From positions 191,001 to 255,000 of the forward strand of contig NZ_CP041982.1 of the NCBI RefSeq assembly GCF_014522305.1: 64,000 bases of DNA, written 5' to 3'. The notes under the pieces are model-generated. The model ran no database searches and had not been told where the DNA came from. It worked only from the letters and a program-made list of their open reading frames with translations. Origin of the DNA: Lactobacillus sp. PV034. GTDB lineage: Bacteria; Bacillota; Bacilli; Lactobacillales; Lactobacillaceae. The position numbers were made by a program, and so were the translations under genes. Below are positions 9,443 to 17,167 of the stretch, piece after piece; positions within the stretch are counted from its first letter, which is position 1, and each line of letters starts with the position of its first letter.

Positions 9443-10327
9443 ATGACAAATTATTATGTAGTCAATAAAGAACTATGTTTACTCCGAGAAAATAACATCA
9501 TAAAATTTTATAATTTGATAAATGATACAGTTATAGACGCAATTTCTATATCTAATACTAAATTAATATCATTTTTTTTGTCTCTTAATTATCCTCAATC
9601 AGTTAAGAGCAATCCACTTCTTAAGCAATTTATTTCATCAACTTTATTTAAGAAAAAACTAGGCAAATACTTTACTAACTACAGTACAACAATCTTAAAA
9701 AAAGAAAATCATTTTTATAAGCTATTGTATAATTTTACATCCAATTTCAATCAAGCATTTGAACTGACGGAAGGAGGATTGTTATGCTTGGTTAAAAAGG
9801 CCATTCTTTTTACTAAAGTATATTTGGTCGATGCAGAGAATTCATTAATAATTGATGGACTAAATATTAAAAGCATAAGTATTGATGAAGCAATAGAACT
9901 GGCCCTCAAGCATCTACATACTGAAAGCTTTAGATATGAATTATATATTATAGTTCCAAATTCTTCTCATAAATCTAAATTAAAAAAATTAGAAGCAATA
10001 TTCAGTACTAATCGTGTTACTAGAGTCTACGTCCAAGAAAATAGATACTATTTAAAAATAGGCCCTTGTCTTGTTGGCAATGATTATGGGTGCTTCTTTT
10101 GTAGAGAAAACTATCTAGATAACTCGAATCCTTCTCTAGATAATAATCTCTTAAATGCATTGTTAAGCGAGGAAATTCCTAAACTTTTTCCTTTACTTCT
10201 TGAAAGTACAATAAAGAACTATACGATTTCAGGGGGTAAAATATTTAAATTATATAAGTTCAATTTAAGTGCGGAAGAAGAAGAATACCTAAATAATCAA
10301 AAGTGTAGTATCCATAAATTAAAATAG
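9443..10327 (+). CDS. Ocin-ThiF-like leader-binding protein (TOMM maturation)
   Basis: 294 residues. The motif IGPCLVGNDYGCFFCRENYL (about 211-230) corresponds to the 'GP-lv-p----Cf-C---r' element of ThiF-like proteins that present precursor leaders to YcaO enzymes, with a CxxC pair (about 222-225) and a second Cys near the C-terminus (KCSIHK) as possible zinc ligands. In thiopeptide systems (TclI/TbtF type) this protein binds the leader and supports cyclodehydration. It lies 4 bases after the dehydrogenase. How it shares work with the putative RRE protein at 3778 is unclear. Confidence 0.6.
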   Translation: MTNYYVVNKELCLLRENNIIKFYNLINDTVIDAISISNTKLISFFLSLNYPQSVKSNPLLKQFISSTLFKKKLGKYFTNYSTTILKKENHFYKLLYNFTSNFNQAFELTEGGLLCLVKKAILFTKVYLVDAENSLIIDGLNIKSISIDEAIELALKHLHTESFRYELYIIVPNSSHKSKLKKLEAIFSTNRVTRVYVQENRYYLKIGPCLVGNDYGCFFCRENYLDNSNPSLDNNLLNALLSEEIPKLFPLLLESTIKNYTISGGKIFKLYKFNLSAEEEEYLNNQKCSIHKLK

Positions 10328-10337
10328 GAGAAAACCA

Positions 10338-10763
10338 ATGAATGCTATAGTTCATATAAAATTAAATTTGATAATTAGTACTATTGTGGGCTTATTAGTA
10401 GCATTATTTTTTATATTTTTACCTAATATTGCTAGTATTTTACCTGCTAGGATTAGTAATACTCTAAATAATATCTATAATTTGAAGAGTTGGTCTCAGC
10501 TTATACCATTGTATATAGTCATTTTCTTTGTTGGACTAGCAAAAAACATATCTTCTCTGTATTCTAATAATAAAATGATTTTATTAATTTTATTATTGTT
10601 GGATATTGTTCAAATAATGTTGTTTTTATTCTTATTTTTAGACACTCCTTTTTTTAATAAGAATTATTTATATATTTCAAAATCAAGTCAATTTATTTTT
10701 ATCTTTGCATTTTCTATAGTGTTTGGATTTGAGATAATTGGAGATTTAATTAGATTACTGTAA
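10338..10763 (+). CDS. Small integral membrane protein, possible immunity protein
   Basis: 141 residues with four predicted membrane segments (about 9-33, 55-75, 80-102, 118-138) and no recognisable domain. It is the last gene of the biosynthetic operon, has a good ribosome site (AGGAG, 7-8 bases ahead) and is followed directly by a terminator. A terminal membrane protein in a bacteriocin operon often gives immunity or helps export; that is only positional inference here, because thiopeptide resistance normally acts at the ribosome. Confidence 0.45.
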   Translation: MNAIVHIKLNLIISTIVGLLVALFFIFLPNIASILPARISNTLNNIYNLKSWSQLIPLYIVIFFVGLAKNISSLYSNNKMILLILLLLDIVQIMLFLFLFLDTPFFNKNYLYISKSSQFIFIFAFSIVFGFEIIGDLIRLL

Positions 10764-10784
10764 GTTTTAATTTTATATAGAAAC

Positions 10785-10823
10785 AGCTAGTGTTATTTGT
10801 AGATAATGACACTAGCTATTTTT
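10785..10823 (+). terminator. Rho-independent terminator ending the thiopeptide operon
   Basis: A 13-bp stem (AGCTAGTGTTATT paired with AATGACACTAGCT, one G-T pair) with a 7-base loop is followed by ATTTTTAT. It separates the biosynthetic operon from the plasmid-type genes. Confidence 0.85.
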
Positions 10824-11029
10824 ATATAAAATATTGATATATCGCCATTTTCGTAAATATATAAAGTAATAGTGTTATAATTATAAAATAGCATAAAATG
10901 ATACTATGACTAAAATGAAGATGGTTAATGCTGAGAGGAGCATTCTACGACCTTTAAAATTTATTTAGGTTAATAGTTAATCATTTGTGATGCTTAAATA
11001 CAATTATCAGCATGGAGATAAAATAGCAT

Positions 11030-11641
11030 ATGAGACAGATAGTTAAGCCAATCAAAGATTCTTGGGTTTTGCGCTCAGTTCAGGAATCTCTTTTAAAAGA
11101 TTTCGATCTGGGATGCAGAAACTATACTATTTTTCAGACGGGTAAGGCTACCTTGCTTAGAGTTAGTGATGTACTACGATTAAAGAAGTCAGATGTATAT
11201 GATGAGCGGGGGCGGGTTAAGAAAAACGCCTATATAATAGATAAGAAAACTAAAAAGCCAAATACCTTATATCTTAATCCGATTAGGCAAGATTTAGAAA
11301 CTTACTACGATTGGCTTGAAAAGTGGCAAAAAGAAAATCCCACTCAAACTGTCTTTTACAGTCCTTGGTTATTTCCTTCTTTTAAGCGTCCTGAGAAGCA
11401 CATTGATGAGCGGCGTTATTATATGATTATGTATAAAGTAGGGAAGAAGTTAAATATCGATTATCTTGGTACTCACACCATGAGAAAAACCGGTGCCTAT
11501 CGTGTTTATGAACAAACTAACCATAATATTGCATTAGTAATGAAGCTGTTAAATCACTCATCTGAAGACATGACCCTAGCATATTTAGGACTAGATCAAG
11601 AAACCCGAGAACACATTCTAGATACAATTGATTTTGGATAG
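11030..11641 (+). CDS. Small tyrosine recombinase/integrase
   Basis: 203 residues comprising essentially only the catalytic domain of tyrosine recombinases. Visible catalytic residues are Arg in LLRVSD (about 44), a Lys in the DKKTKKPNTLYL beta-hairpin (about 80-90), HTMRK (His/Arg about 150-153), LLNHSS (His about 175) and AYLG (Tyr about 185). The DNA-binding N-terminal arm of large phage integrases is absent. This size class occurs on Lactobacillus plasmids, where such enzymes resolve multimers or integrate small elements. The usual 'tGLR' is ATLLR here. It is separated by terminators on both sides. Confidence 0.85.
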   Translation: MRQIVKPIKDSWVLRSVQESLLKDFDLGCRNYTIFQTGKATLLRVSDVLRLKKSDVYDERGRVKKNAYIIDKKTKKPNTLYLNPIRQDLETYYDWLEKWQKENPTQTVFYSPWLFPSFKRPEKHIDERRYYMIMYKVGKKLNIDYLGTHTMRKTGAYRVYEQTNHNIALVMKLLNHSSEDMTLAYLGLDQETREHILDTIDFG

Positions 11642-11642
11642 G

Positions 11643-11676
11643 AAAAGATGCTAAGCATGTTAACTTAGCATCTTTT
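11643..11676. terminator. Bidirectional terminator between recombinase and membrane-protein gene
   Basis: A perfect 13-bp inverted repeat (AAAAGATGCTAAG / CTTAGCATCTTTT) with an 8-base loop has A-tract on the left and T-tract on the right. It sits between the convergent genes ending at 11641 (+) and 11735 (-). Confidence 0.9.
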
Positions 11677-11734
11677 ATTTTAAGATAATTAGACTATAGA
11701 CTAATTTAGTCTTAGCACTATGTAGTATTAATGA

Positions 11735-12532
11735 TTAACTATTTGTATTTCGCGTGTCTCCTACTCTTGCTTCATATTCGTACTTAATTTCTTCAAATTT
11801 TTTTGAAAAATCAATAATTTTATATTTAACATTTATGCCATTTATTTGTCTTTGCACTAAATAAAATACAGGAGTAGTAAGCATTTGATCTTTGACAAAT
11901 AAATATTCGTTTGACTGATCAATTATTAAGTATCTTATTTCTTTAACATTAATCTCTTTCCTCACATAATCAGTTTGAATAACATATGCCCCGGTTGCAT
12001 AAAATATGGTCCAAATAGTATAAATTCCATTTGCAGTCATGAAGAGCCAATATAATAGAGAGAACTCATATTCATCAATTACTGGATGAAATAATACCGA
12101 ATAAATATAAGCTCGTTTACCAATTGCCAAAATAATAGCAACATATATAATCCACCCTTGATGAATAAATATCCATGATAATTTCATTAGCCTTTTAACA
12201 GCACGAACTAAAGAAAAGCCATGTGTAGTACCATCTATATATTCAGAATTACTATTTAAAAATGAAAGCCAATTTTCATTTACACATACCGCTAACCCGG
12301 AAGCTATTAAGATAGGTAAGAAAATAATCCAGATACTGAGTGATCCATAAAGTAGCTGCCCAATATGATACAAAATATTTCCAATATCTATATTATTCCA
12401 GTAAAACAGATTGAATTTTTTATTAGGTAGATAAATTATTAAAATGATCTCTAAAATAAAAATATAATTGAAAATAGGAATATTCATTTTACGAAAGTAC
12501 TTCTTTATAATATCGTAAAGTTCTTTAAGCAT
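11735..12532 (-). CDS. Hypothetical four-helix membrane protein, paralogue A
   Basis: 265 residues with membrane segments about 20-35, 55-80, 125-145 and 160-185 and a soluble C-terminal tail of about 80 residues. The central signature YIDGTTHGFSLVRAV and the tail motifs YLIIDQSNEYLFVKDQ and PVFYLVQ recur in a second protein at 15382-16110, so the two are paralogues of one family that I do not recognise. A good ribosome site (AAGGAGAAAACA before ATG on the minus strand) supports the start. The two copies flank the AbiE locus. No function can be assigned. Confidence 0.7.
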   Translation of the reverse strand: MLKELYDIIKKYFRKMNIPIFNYIFILEIILIIYLPNKKFNLFYWNNIDIGNILYHIGQLLYGSLSIWIIFLPILIASGLAVCVNENWLSFLNSNSEYIDGTTHGFSLVRAVKRLMKLSWIFIHQGWIIYVAIILAIGKRAYIYSVLFHPVIDEYEFSLLYWLFMTANGIYTIWTIFYATGAYVIQTDYVRKEINVKEIRYLIIDQSNEYLFVKDQMLTTPVFYLVQRQINGINVKYKIIDFSKKFEEIKYEYEARVGDTRNTNS

Positions 12533-12629
12533 TGTTTTCTCCTTTTTATATAATTAATATAGGTTTTAATTTACATTTTTCTTCATTGTAATAGGCACAC
12601 CAATGGAGTTCAGAACACTTGAGTATTTT

Positions 12630-12735
12630 AAAGCTCCCAGTAGTGGAGGGCTTGGCTACTTCGAGACGGTACGGAAGACGGCTTTAGCCGGCTGAAGCGT
12701 CGAGAATAGACTTGCCCGCAACGGAAGGGAGCTTT
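12630..12735. ncRNA. Candidate structured RNA of about 106 nt
   Basis: This block is visibly GC-richer than its surroundings and carries nested complementarity. AAAGCTCCC (12630-12638) pairs perfectly with GGGAGCTTT (12727-12735). AGTAG (12639-12643) can pair with CTACT (12656-12660). GACG (12665-12668) pairs with CGTC (12698-12701), flanked by opposing GA/GA (12663-12664 and 12702-12703) and then TTC/GAA, a tandem-GA arrangement typical of structured RNA. Inside, CGGC-TTTA-GCCG (12679-12690) makes a hairpin. I do not match it to a known family, and strand is not decided. The rest of the 374-base gap (12533-12906) shows only a 14-bp palindrome at 12772-12785. Confidence 0.45.
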
Positions 12736-12906
12736 TATCAAATTTTAGAATAAAAGAATAATCTAGTATAGTAATGCTAGCATTATTTTATCTCGCTATC
12801 TCTTTACCACTTAAGCTTTCATTAAGCCCGAGCTAATAAATTAAGTTATCAATCTTAGATAATATAAAATAAAGGTAAGGTACTATCATAGATATAGAGG
12901 CATGCA

Positions 12907-13398
12907 ATGAAAGCACACGAAAAAGAATTTTTATCTAATATTGAAGATCTTAAAAATACATTTAATACGATTAAGAATGACCCATCTTTTATTTATAATC
13001 CCGATAAACCAGACGGGGCACATTTAATAAATATTCGTTCAGTTGGAGAAGAAATGGTAGAGCATACTGAAATTCTGAATGCAATTATTGTTCCTGAATG
13101 GGCATTTAACGCTGAATTCTTTGATGAAAAACATGAAACTGCTAAAATTCAGTTTGAAAATTATTATGCTGATAAAAATGAAAGTCTGCCTCAAAATATG
13201 TGGCAGACTCCTGTAAAATTTGTATATGATTATTGTACTTACGATTATACAATTGGTAGTTTTTCTGAAAATTTAGATAATTATTCAGAGAAGTTTATTA
13301 GTTATGATGAAGCATTAGAAAAATTCCAAGTTTATCAAGAAAAAATGATTGAAATGAATAAGTTGATTGCGCAGGCTAAGAAAAAAAGAAAATCTTAG
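12907..13398 (+). CDS. Hypothetical protein of the plasmid segment
   Basis: 163 residues, soluble and acidic in the first two thirds with a basic, helical end (AQAKKKRKS). No membrane segment, no cysteine cluster, and no motif I recognise; one feature is an aromatic-rich central stretch (VKFVYDYCTYDYTIGSF). A ribosome site (GAGG) lies seven bases before the ATG and a strong terminator follows, so it is probably a monocistronic gene. It stands between the candidate RNA and the AbiE locus. Confidence 0.6.
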   Translation: MKAHEKEFLSNIEDLKNTFNTIKNDPSFIYNPDKPDGAHLINIRSVGEEMVEHTEILNAIIVPEWAFNAEFFDEKHETAKIQFENYYADKNESLPQNMWQTPVKFVYDYCTYDYTIGSFSENLDNYSEKFISYDEALEKFQVYQEKMIEMNKLIAQAKKKRKS

Positions 13399-13422
13399 TC
13401 TTAATTAATCTTGAATATAAAG

Positions 13423-13461
13423 AAACGACAAATCTAGTCTAAAGATTTGTCGTTTTTTTGC
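13423..13461 (+). terminator. Rho-independent terminator after the hypothetical gene
   Basis: A perfect 13-bp stem (AAACGACAAATCT / AGATTTGTCGTTT), a 7-base loop and a run of seven Ts. Confidence 0.92.
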
Positions 13462-13536
13462 TTACTTTTACATTTCTCCATTAAACGATATTACTTTGGC
13501 ATAATAAACTAAATCTCTATAAAGGCGGTGATTATT

Positions 13537-13736
13537 TTGACGATTACAATTAACATAGATCCTTTTTTGGTCATTCTTTTAGTGTTAATACTATTATAAT
13601 CTTGTCTCTTATTATTACTTCATGGTTATTACTTAGAAATCGTTTTAGCATAGCGAAAAAATTAAATTTTAAAACGCAAATTTATCTATATTATACCCCA
13701 TTTAGTAATACTATGGGGTATAATATAGATAAATAA
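13537..13736 (+). pseudogene. Possible frameshifted small membrane peptide
   Basis: AAAGGCGGTG (13521-13530) precedes TTG 13537, which opens a 20-codon hydrophobic reading frame ending at 13599. One frame over (from about 13587) the hydrophobic character continues as TIIILSLIITSWLLL followed by RNRFSIAKK, which together would make a natural one-helix peptide with a basic tail of the kind found in small plasmid toxins. A single-base change near 13587 would explain the split. The far end would run into the abiE operator palindrome, so the true end is uncertain. It could also be non-coding. The rest of the 349-base gap is described under the neighbouring terminator and operator. Confidence 0.25.
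13680..13734 (+). promoter_or_regulatory. Large perfect palindrome covering the abiE promoter, probable AbiEi operator
   Basis: Bases 13680-13700 and 13714-13734 are perfect inverted 21-bp repeats separated by 13 bases. The right arm contains TATAAT (13719-13724), a good -10 element 24 bases ahead of the AbiEi start codon. AbiEi antitoxins of the type IV AbiE system repress their own promoter by binding inverted repeats, so this is the expected operator. The ribosome site AAGGAGGG follows at 13735. Confidence 0.8.
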
Positions 13737-13747
13737 GGAGGGACACT

Positions 13748-14338
13748 ATGGCTAATATTATTACTTTAAACAAGTTGCTAAAAGAAAATAACTATATCGC
13801 GTCTAGAAAACAACTTTCAGAAAAGAATTTCTCTGGTCAACAAATCAAAAAATATCTTAAAGATAATGTATTAGTTTTGCTAGATAAAGGAATTTATGGA
13901 AGTGCTAGTCATTTAGGAGATACATTTTATACTACTCAACTAAGATTACAAAAGGGAATAATTTCGCTTAATTCCGCTCTCTATTTATATGGGCTTAGTG
14001 ATCGCCTTCCAGATAAAATAGACTTTACTTTCCCTAGAGGATACAAAAATCCTAAATTAAGAAAAGAGATTGTGGCGCATCAGCAATTACCTAATCTTTA
14101 TAAATTAGGAATTGTCACCATTAAAACACCACAAGGAAATGAGGTTAGAGCTTATTCTTTAGATAGGACTATGGCCGAAATTCTGAGACCACAATATCAT
14201 GTAGACCCAGAAATAATAAATAGTGCGTTTAAGCAATATTTAAATGGAGCAAATAAGAATATTGCTAAGTTAATGTATTTTGCTAAAATTTTTAAAACCA
14301 CTAAGAAAGTTATGAACTATGTAGAGGTATTACTATAA
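13748..14338 (+). CDS. abiEi: AbiEi-type antitoxin/transcriptional autoregulator
   Basis: 196 residues with the AbiEi layout: an N-terminal winged-helix segment (about 1-55, LNKLLKENNYIASRKQLSEK then LLDKGIYG) and a C-terminal domain with SLNSALYLYGLSDRLPDKID and RAYSLDRTMAEILRPQ, both typical of AbiEi/type IV antitoxin family regulators. It neutralises the AbiEii nucleotidyltransferase and represses the operon through the palindrome just upstream. The toxin gene starts 2 bases after its stop codon. AbiE systems were first described as phage abortive-infection loci and can also stabilise plasmids, fitting this plasmid-derived setting. Confidence 0.88.
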   Translation: MANIITLNKLLKENNYIASRKQLSEKNFSGQQIKKYLKDNVLVLLDKGIYGSASHLGDTFYTTQLRLQKGIISLNSALYLYGLSDRLPDKIDFTFPRGYKNPKLRKEIVAHQQLPNLYKLGIVTIKTPQGNEVRAYSLDRTMAEILRPQYHVDPEIINSAFKQYLNGANKNIAKLMYFAKIFKTTKKVMNYVEVLL

Positions 14339-14340
14339 AT

Positions 14341-15282
14341 ATGAATGATAATTTTAGAAGCTTTACTAATAATCAACAAATGATTGCTCATATGCGTAAA
14401 TTAGCTAAAGAAAGTAAAACTACAACAGAAGTAATTCTGGAGGAATATACTTTAGATGATTTTGTTCAACGAATTGCAAAATCAAAGTATAGAAATAACT
14501 TAATTCTAAAAGGCGGCTTTCTTTTATCAAGTCTAATGGGAATAAATAATAGAACCACCGAAGATATTGATACTGATATTAAAGGAAAGGATCTATCTCT
14601 TCCTGAAGTAACGAAAATGGTTGATGAAATTTGTGAAATTATTCCAGTTAAAAATGATCCTATTACTATTGAACGTGTAGGCAAAATTGAAAAATTGCAT
14701 GAAGGAGCAAGATATGTTGGATATAGAGTTCATTTACTTGGTACTCTATACGACAAATCCAGGGCCAATATTAAGATTGATGTCTCTACAGGAGATGTAA
14801 TAACCCCAAAAGAAATAAAATATACGTATAAATCTTTAATTGACGGCACTCCGATAGAAATAGCTGCATATAATAATGAAACTATTATTGCTCAAAAATT
14901 GGAAACAGTATTTAGTCGCAGTATCGCAAATACCCGAATGAAAGACTTTTACGACTTATACATGTTGAATAATCTTAGAAAATTGACGGGATACCAACAA
15001 CTAAAATTAGATTTACCTTTAACCAAACAGGCTTTAATTAATACTGCTATGTCACGAAAGAGTTATGATGAAATTTTCGAAAAATTAGATGACAATCAAT
15101 TTTTGTGGCAATTTACATTCAGCGAAATAGAAAGTAATGCTGCTATGAAAAAGAAGTGGGAAAATTACACTCATGAAAAAGCGTATGCTGAAAATATTGA
15201 ATTTCAAGATACTTTAATAGCAATTAAAGAACTAATGACTGAACTATTTTCAGAAAACTTAACTGTAAAAAGATATAAGTAA
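14341..15282 (+). CDS. abiEii: AbiEii-type nucleotidyltransferase toxin
   Basis: 313 residues. LILKGGFLLSSLMGI (about 53-67) is the nucleotidyltransferase GS-like motif, TEDIDTDI (about 74-81) gives the acidic metal ligands, KIDVSTGD (about 143-150) holds the third acidic site, and ETIIAQKLETVFSR plus RMKDFYDLYML (about 180-210) are the conserved C-terminal motifs of the AbiEii/AbiGii family. The toxin is thought to be bacteriostatic and needs nucleotides for activity. Length is normal and all motifs are intact, so the pair is probably functional. A bidirectional terminator follows. Confidence 0.9.
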   Translation: MNDNFRSFTNNQQMIAHMRKLAKESKTTTEVILEEYTLDDFVQRIAKSKYRNNLILKGGFLLSSLMGINNRTTEDIDTDIKGKDLSLPEVTKMVDEICEIIPVKNDPITIERVGKIEKLHEGARYVGYRVHLLGTLYDKSRANIKIDVSTGDVITPKEIKYTYKSLIDGTPIEIAAYNNETIIAQKLETVFSRSIANTRMKDFYDLYMLNNLRKLTGYQQLKLDLPLTKQALINTAMSRKSYDEIFEKLDDNQFLWQFTFSEIESNAAMKKKWENYTHEKAYAENIEFQDTLIAIKELMTELFSENLTVKRYK

Positions 15283-15308
15283 GTAATATTTAAAATTATA
15301 AGATAAAG

Positions 15309-15358
15309 AAAACACTGATAATCATCATTAAATAAATGTTGATATATCAGTGTTTTTT
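15309..15358. terminator. Bidirectional terminator between abiEii and membrane-protein paralogue B
   Basis: A perfect 12-bp stem (AAAACACTGATA / TATCAGTGTTTT) with A-rich and T-rich flanks. The genes on either side converge on it. Confidence 0.85.
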
Positions 15359-15381
15359 CTTTATATAAATTTCAATTTAAA

Positions 15382-16110
15382 TTAAAACTTACTTCCTAGA
15401 CTTTTATTATTGGCTTTTTTTGCTTCAAATTCATTTTTAATTTCATCAAACTTGCTGGAATAATCTAAAATTTTATAATTATCGGATAGGTTATCTACCT
15501 TTTCTACCAAATAAAATATAGGAGATTTTAAAATTTGATTTTTAATAAATGCATATTCATTTTCTTGATCAATTATAAAATAAGAAGATGCATTAATATC
15601 AATATAAGTCCCAATATAGTTCGTAGGAACAGTAAATGATCCTAAAGAATAAATAATGGTCCAAATCAAATAAATACTATTAATTGCCATATACAGCCAA
15701 TATAGTAAAAAGTTATTATCACCAAAATTCGCATTCGAATTTGTAAGTGTGTAATACAGCGAATCTTTTTGCCCACTAGCCAAAATAATGGCAAGATAAA
15801 TAATCCATCCTTTATGAATAAATTCCCATAATAGCTGGACTATATTTCTAATCACAGTAGCTAAAGAAAATCCACGAGTTGTGCCGTCGATATATTCAGT
15901 ACTATATTCAAGAAACCATAACCAATCCTTGGTATATATCAACGTTAAAAGTCCTACAAAAGCTAAAATTATTAGAATAATATTAATACTGTGATCATAC
16001 AGGTAGTAACCAAAATTATACAAAATATTTCCAACATCTGAATTATCAAAAAGAGGAGCAAATACTCTTCTTTTAGATTTAGATCCGCAAGCGAATGCCA
16101 CAAACATCAT
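15382..16110 (-). pseudogene. Hypothetical membrane protein, paralogue B, 5'-truncated
   Basis: This is a second copy of the family seen at 11735-12532. It aligns from about residue 20 (SDVGNILYNFG against IDIGNILYHIG) through YIDGTTRGFSLATVI to the C-terminal YFIIDQENEYAFIKNQ motifs. Roughly the first 45 residues of paralogue A, including its first membrane helix, are missing; the frame instead runs into the antisense of parA, giving a spurious FVAFACGSKSKRR start. No ribosome site or promoter remains. The 5' end was lost at the same junction that truncates parA (about 16055-16065), so I treat it as a remnant. Confidence 0.7.
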
Positions 16111-16771
16111 GCTTAAAACTAAAGCAAACCTAACGGATAAAATCGATCAATTTGATTTATCCTTAATGGCTGCTATCCAAAACAAGGATTTATCAAAGGC
16201 CTTAGTTAATATTACAAGTAATTTAGACTTGATAGGATCATCGGCAGATTTTTCCTTATTTCCACGAGTAATGGAAAAACAATTTTCAAAGTATATTGAT
16301 CGGGTCAAATATTTGAATGAATTACTATCTCCAATTACTAAAAATTATGATTATGTGATTATTGATGTTCCGCCTACGATTAGTTTAATTACTGACGCTG
16401 CTCTTTATGCCAGCGATTGGTGCGTAATTGTCATGCAAACACAACAACAAGCTTTAGATGGGGCTAGTGCATTTATTCAATATATGCAGCAAGAAGTAAT
16501 CGATACCTATAAAGCACCTAGTTTGGACTTAGTAGGAATTTTACCTGTACTAATCCAACCCGGAGCTCCTGTTGATAATTTGACCTTGCAAAACGCAGAA
16601 GAAGAGTTTGGCCAAGATAATATTTTGCCAACTTCAATTCATCAAATGCAGCGTTTAAAGCGCTATGGGGTAACCGGGATTACCAATGATAGTCGCTATG
16701 ATGAAAAGGTATTTGAAGTTTATAAGCAAGTTGTGAATGATATTTTGAATAGGATTAAAGCAAATGAGTAA
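16052..16771 (+). pseudogene. parA: ParA-type plasmid partition ATPase, 5'-truncated
   Basis: ParA proteins use ATP to segregate plasmids. The first ATG is at 16109, but ParA-like coding extends upstream in frame: from about 16052 it reads RGANTLLLDLDPQANATNIM, which contains the conserved DxDPQxNxT motif. Further upstream the frame is unrelated and stops at 16007. About 35-40 residues with the Walker A loop (KGGxGKT) are therefore gone and no start region remains. Walker B is present as YVIIDVPPTISL. Without the P-loop it cannot hydrolyse ATP. The partner gene overlaps its end by 8 bases. Confidence 0.85.
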
Positions 16772-17069
16772 TTTAATTAACAGTAACAAGCGTAAAATTA
16801 ACGTAAAGCCAAAGCATGAAGTTTCAATTAATGAAATTGAGGGTAATGACAATAAGAAGACGTTTAACGTAAATATCAAAATTGACAATACAGTTAGAAA
16901 TAGTCTGATAGCAATTTCTAATTTAGGAGTTGCTCCAAATCAAAAAGAAGCTGTTGCATATTTAGTTCAACAATTCCGTGATAATTTAGATGCAGACAAT
17001 CAACGCTTATTTGATTTACAAGTTGATGTGTTAAATAAAAAAGATGCTAAATTACATGAAAACAATTAG
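16764..17069 (+). CDS. Small plasmid partition/replication partner protein (ParB-like role)
   Basis: 101 residues. The N-terminus is basic (NSNKRKINVKPKH) and the second half has a ribbon-helix-helix-like run (FNVNIKIDNTVRNSLIAISNLG then NQKEAVAYLVQQFRDNL). Small proteins of this kind follow parA in many Lactobacillus plasmids (I recall the name DUF5388) and are thought to be the DNA-binding partner. It overlaps the end of parA, so expression would have depended on the promoter now missing ahead of parA. Confidence 0.6.
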   Translation: MSNLINSNKRKINVKPKHEVSINEIEGNDNKKTFNVNIKIDNTVRNSLIAISNLGVAPNQKEAVAYLVQQFRDNLDADNQRLFDLQVDVLNKKDAKLHENN

Positions 17070-17141
17070 TATTTTGTAGTGCTGTAGTATTAAGACTAGA
17101 GGATAATTGAATAGGTTAGTGGTACCATTACTTTATCTTTG

Positions 17142-17167
17142 AAGCCCCATTTTGGGGCTTTTTATTT
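17142..17167 (+). terminator. Rho-independent terminator after the partition genes
   Basis: AAGCCCCA / TGGGGCTT, an 8-bp perfect stem with a 3-base loop, then a TTTATTTATT tract. Confidence 0.88.

Noticed and set aside
1..10823. Search for the precursor peptide gene inside the operon
   Set aside because: Genes overlap or are separated by only a few bases, leaving no room for a separate short gene with a Cys/Ser/Thr-rich core; it must lie outside the window.
10906..10968. Short frame MTKMKMVNAERSILRPLKFI between the operon terminator and the recombinase
   Set aside because: 20 codons, no convincing ribosome site, no Cys/Ser-rich end that would make it a thiopeptide precursor, and no other support.
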